Positions 61,417 through 64,000 of a stretch of DNA of 64,000 nucleotides are shown here, one piece after another (the first letter of the stretch is position 1; every line of letters begins with the position of its first letter). The stretch comes from a virus. A program made the translations under genes and the position numbers. A model generated the notes under the pieces. It ran no database searches, was not told where the DNA came from, and saw only the letters and a program-made list of their open reading frames with translations. The DNA lies in the IMG/VR virus record IMGVR_UViG_3300005264_000040, positions 1 through 64,000 of that record; one strand, written 5' to 3'.

Positions 61417-61737
61417 ATGGGTACTTTAACAAAACAAATTAAAAGATATGAAAAAATAGTTTTAGAAGATGAAGAACAAAAAAAACACTATATAATATAT
61501 GATCCCATAATGCATTATATGTATTGTGAGACTTGCAATGAAAAAATTATCGTCTCTATGGCCTCCAGGAACGTCTCAGAAGTCCGATTTAATGTTTCTG
61601 ATACCATTTACTTAGAAATAGATAAAAACGTTGAAATAAAGGCTGATTTTTTTTCTTTTGAATGTAAATGTTCTAAATATAAAATAAATGCTCAATCTTT
61701 AAAAACACAATTAGACGAAGCAAAAAAAGGGTGGTAG
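61417..61737 (+). CDS. Small protein with possible zinc-binding cysteines
   Basis: 106 residues. CETC near residue 37 and CKC near residue 85 could form a split zinc ribbon. The strands between them would suit a small nucleic-acid- or protein-binding fold. The Shine-Dalgarno is weak (AAGGCGGG). Function unknown. Confidence 0.5.
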   Translation: MGTLTKQIKRYEKIVLEDEEQKKHYIIYDPIMHYMYCETCNEKIIVSMASRNVSEVRFNVSDTIYLEIDKNVEIKADFFSFECKCSKYKINAQSLKTQLDEAKKGW

Positions 61738-61738
61738 T

Positions 61739-62167
61739 ATGTATGCGCAAATATATTTAAGCGGTAATTCCGCTTTATCTGAAATGCTAAAAACTAACGC
61801 TTCTTACGTTATATTAGCCCAACCTTCTACAGAAGTATTTTTTACTTCTCCAGCAAATATCTTAATTTCAACGGATCCGGAAGATGCGATAGCAGTATCT
61901 GCTCCTTTGAGTTCTATAAACGAATTGAATTATTATTTAAAATTATTACAAGATAAGTTTAATTTTCCTTCTACCATAAAGCATGATTTGAAGAAAAATA
62001 GCTTGTTAAGCATTGATAAAGATGTTTCACAGTATAAAAAAAGTTTTTTAAACTTTTGTTTTGTAGAACATCTTAGAATGTTATACTTGCCAAATTTCTT
62101 TACTTACACGCTTACTATTCCTTACGAGGAAGGTAAAAAACTCCTTCAGACTATGTATTACTTTTAG
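61739..62167 (+). CDS. Unknown 142-residue protein
   Basis: AAAGGGTGG precedes the ATG. Alpha/beta, no motif. A 6-bp hairpin AAGCGG/CCGCTT (61759-61775) lies 20 nt after the start. The stop is inside the following terminator. Confidence 0.5.
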   Translation: MYAQIYLSGNSALSEMLKTNASYVILAQPSTEVFFTSPANILISTDPEDAIAVSAPLSSINELNYYLKLLQDKFNFPSTIKHDLKKNSLLSIDKDVSQYKKSFLNFCFVEHLRMLYLPNFFTYTLTIPYEEGKKLLQTMYYF

Positions 62168-62189
62168 TCCCTTGTGGGACTTTTTTTTT
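62166..62189 (+). terminator. Intrinsic terminator
   Basis: AGTCCC-TTGT-GGGACT followed by eight T. It precedes element C. Confidence 0.85.
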
Positions 62190-62212
62190 ACCATGTGCAC
62201 TAAAAATATAGG

Positions 62213-62331
62213 AACGTCTGTAACCCGCTATTCATAGGGGTGCGTTTGAGGGGCAACGACTCTATTATATATATATAATAGGATCGTTAAACGTCATTTG
62301 CACCCCTTTGAATAGTGGATTTGCGACGTTT
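62213..62331. repeat. Palindromic element, copy C (most complete)
   Basis: AGGGGTGC (62236-62243) and GCACCCCT (62300-62307) bound the 72-bp core centred at 62271.5 on TATATATATA. Here both outer arms are kept, from AACGTCTGTAACCC on the left to GGATTTGCGACGTT on the right. The whole is a near-palindrome of about 118 bp. The left arm is type 1 and the right arm type 2. A small AACGCAA/TTGCGTT hairpin follows at 62335-62361. Confidence 0.92.
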
Positions 62332-62446
62332 TGGAACGCAAATATGCTAATCTATTGCGTTTTGAATATCATAAAAAATATGGTAAAATAAATTAAAGTT
62401 TCAAAATAAGCAATGAAAGCATAAGATGTCATAAGATAAACGTTAG

Positions 62447-62476
62447 TTAGCAGAAATAAAAGACTTATGGTATAAT
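62447..62476 (+). promoter_or_regulatory. Promoter of the second virion-type cluster
   Basis: TTAGCA (62447-62452), 18 bases, and TATAAT (62471-62476), the same form as the promoter at 19210. The 342-base gap before the next gene holds element C and this promoter. Confidence 0.7.
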
Positions 62477-62508
62477 AATATCGAAAAAGAAGAAATGGAG
62501 GGTGCATT

Positions 62509-63612
62509 ATGGATGACAATGCAGTAGTATATCAAAGATATGCTCAAGAAGCAGCTGAAAAATTTCTTAATCAAAATATACCCCTTAACGATACAATTGC
62601 TAAAATAGCAAAAGAAAATAGACTTGCCGAAGAAGAAATCCGACGTATAGTTGGATATGCAAATAAAATAGTCTTCTTAAAACTTTATGCTTCAACAGAA
62701 GAAAAAGATAAAATAAACTTTCCTTTAGCAGATGCAGATGAAATATTTTCAATGATTCCAGAATTAGAAAAAGCTCAAGAAAGAGCAAATGCAGCGTCAA
62801 ATGAAAATTTAACGAACGAAGAAAAAAGAAGTGGAACTGTAGCTGAGCAAGAAAAAACTGCTTCAGCTATAGATTCTTCATTATTTGATCTTACTGATGA
62901 AGAATTAAAAGAAATAGAGAATATGAATCCTTATGAAACAAAGGTAGAAGCATTTAGAAAAAAAGCTAGTATGGATTCATATTATGTAGATGAAGATATG
63001 TTTATAGATGTTACACGTCCTCTTACTGAAGAAGAACAAATGTATTTTGATATGATGAAAGAAAAAGAAGAAATAAAAAAAAGTTATGAGCAAAGTAATG
63101 AAATAGCAAAAAAATATGCATCTTTAGACGGTAATAGACTTGTTTTAAACAATGAAAAAATAAATAAATTATATATAAACTTCAAAGAAGCACACACAAA
63201 ATATGCAAGCTATAGAACACAAAGCGTACATTTGAGAAATGCTTTGGAAAAAGAAATATTAAGGTTGAGCAAAAATGAAGGATTACTACCTACCGATATA
63301 GTAAAAATTGCAAGGAATTTTGCTAAAAAAGACGGGACAGAATTTGATGCAAATGATATTTATTTATTAAAAGGTGTAGCAGAAGAAATAGTAGAAACAC
63401 ATCCGGAAATAATTCAATTCGTAAAAAAAGCAAATTTGGATTACAACTCAACAGTAAAAGAATCGTTAGAAAAAATAATGGATACTACTAAAGCTTTACT
63501 TACTAGTATAATAGAAACATCTTATTATAAAAACACATATCAAGAAAAAGAGGAAGAACTAAGGAAAGTAGCAAGGGCGTTTCCAGAAATATATTCAATG
63601 TATAAAATATAG
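62509..63612 (+). CDS. Virion-type protein with repeated K-x-A-S motifs
   Basis: 367 residues, highly charged and helical. Motifs EKTAS, RKKAS, KKYAS and TKYAS and variants (LYAS, VKKAN) recur along the chain, resembling the N-terminal K-x-A motif of the 19-23 kb proteins. This could mark cleavage sites of a prohead protease or docking points. ATGGAGGG precedes ATG 62509. Probably a scaffold, internal or structural protein. Confidence 0.55.
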   Translation: MDDNAVVYQRYAQEAAEKFLNQNIPLNDTIAKIAKENRLAEEEIRRIVGYANKIVFLKLYASTEEKDKINFPLADADEIFSMIPELEKAQERANAASNENLTNEEKRSGTVAEQEKTASAIDSSLFDLTDEELKEIENMNPYETKVEAFRKKASMDSYYVDEDMFIDVTRPLTEEEQMYFDMMKEKEEIKKSYEQSNEIAKKYASLDGNRLVLNNEKINKLYINFKEAHTKYASYRTQSVHLRNALEKEILRLSKNEGLLPTDIVKIARNFAKKDGTEFDANDIYLLKGVAEEIVETHPEIIQFVKKANLDYNSTVKESLEKIMDTTKALLTSIIETSYYKNTYQEKEEELRKVARAFPEIYSMYKI

Positions 63613-63637
63613 GGTTCTATATAAAAAAATGCAAAAG

Positions 63638-63686
63638 AGGAGGTGAAAAGTTCCGGGGTTAATAAAACCTGGAACGAATTAATATG
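63638..63686 (+). promoter_or_regulatory. Shine-Dalgarno, hairpin and start codon: hairpin between ribosome binding site and ATG
   Basis: AGGAGG (63638-63643) lies 40 nt before ATG 63684. In between, GTTCC...GGAAC (63650-63675) with further pairs to an AATAA loop forms a 26-nt hairpin. Folding would bring the Shine-Dalgarno to about 14 nt from the ATG, as described for T4 gene 38. Confidence 0.6.
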
Positions 63687-64000
63687 GAAAAATGGAGAAC
63701 ATTATTAATGAAATTAGCTGAAAAGGGTGCAGAAACACAGAATACCAAAGAACAGGAAACACAACCAGTAGAAACACCTGAAACCGAAACAGAAGACAAA
63801 CCAGTTTTATCTTTGGACGAACTTACGGAATTGGATGCTTTAGCAGAAAAAGCTACCGATATGATAGAAGAAGGTAAAAATCCAGAAGAAGTTTTAGGGA
63901 AAGCAGAAGAAATTGTTGAAGAATATTTTGAAGAAAAACAGTTAGTAGATAAAGAAATATTAACAGAAGAAGATGTAGCTAAGGCTTTAGATTATTTGGT
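63684..64000 (+). CDS. N-terminal part of an acidic virion-type protein (3' end outside the window)
   Basis: 105 residues are visible. The start is MEKWRTLLMKLAEKG, again with the K-x-A N-terminal motif, then a T/E/P-rich linker and acidic helices (ELDALAEKATDMIEEG). Expression probably depends on the hairpin between its Shine-Dalgarno and ATG. Role unknown; a scaffold or structural protein fits the composition. Confidence 0.55.
   Translation, partial: MEKWRTLLMKLAEKGAETQNTKEQETQPVETPETETEDKPVLSLDELTELDALAEKATDMIEEGKNPEEVLGKAEEIVEEYFEEKQLVDKEILTEEDVAKALDYL

Noticed and set aside
1-64000. CRISPR arrays, tRNA and rRNA genes
   Set aside because: No regular repeat-spacer series was seen; the repeats found are tandem units without spacers. 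No cloverleaf with a GTTC-A-TCC arm was noticed. A dedicated tRNA scan would be decisive.

Overview
The window is 64 kb of very AT-rich DNA in which every credible gene lies on the + strand. Genes are tightly packed, often overlapping by 4-50 bases, and nearly all have a strong GGAGG-type ribosome binding site. The recognisable genes are those of a large double-stranded DNA phage: dUTPase, MazG-like pyrophosphohydrolase, SSB, family A DNA polymerase, Toprim primase-helicase, RecB/Cas4-like nuclease, SF1 and SNF2-type helicases, a lytic transglycosylase with a holin-like neighbour, and lysine/alanine-rich virion-type proteins. Promoters are bacterial sigma-70 type with a frequent extended -10 (TGnTATAAT). 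The host is therefore a low-GC bacterium. The lipoprotein-free signal peptides and gene style would fit Thermotogota or Firmicutes, but that is only an inference. No host chromosomal genes, tRNAs, rRNAs or CRISPR arrays were seen.

Layout. 0-3.3 kb: a MoxR-type AAA ATPase gene broken by an internal deletion, followed by a VWA/metallopeptidase-like partner. 3.3-19 kb: mostly small unknown proteins, with an HTH protein, a zincin-like HEXXH protein and its degenerate paralogue, a UvrD-like helicase, a YubB/DUF1281 protein, dUTPase, a lysis-like group (transglycosylase plus small membrane proteins), a Gp3/recombination-directionality-like protein and a short promoter-driven RNA. 19.2-23.5 kb: a cluster of K/A/G-rich proteins with glycine-zipper segments made by tandem duplication, probably virion or ejection proteins. 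24.3-24.8 kb: a tandem array of four micro-ORF/hairpin units. 25-43 kb: accessory region with a family of about 350-residue beta-propeller-like proteins, a retron-type reverse transcriptase without an adjacent msr/msd, tandem paralogues, and a GA-rich structured RNA. 43.5-61 kb: replication and recombination module (SNF2 helicase, MazG, DUF1653, HEAT protein, SSB, RecB-like nuclease, Toprim plus Fe-S helicase fusion, exonuclease-less PolA). 62.5-64 kb: start of another virion gene cluster.

The most unusual feature is a long palindromic element present three times (about 3.33, 43.52 and 62.27 kb). Each copy has an invariant 72-bp core bounded by inverted AGGGGTGC boxes and centred on TATATATATA. 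Each copy is built from one 'type 1' and one 'type 2' arm, and the first copy is reversed relative to the other two. All three sit in long intergenic gaps at module borders. A second recurring theme is RNA structure near translation starts: strong hairpins 14-36 nt after the start codon of several unrelated genes, micro-ORFs between a strong Shine-Dalgarno and a hairpin, and a hairpin placed between the Shine-Dalgarno and the start codon at 63.65 kb.

Start codons were chosen by Shine-Dalgarno spacing (about 6-12 nt), so many differ from the longest possible frame. Functions are given only where motifs are visible. All unknowns are described as such.
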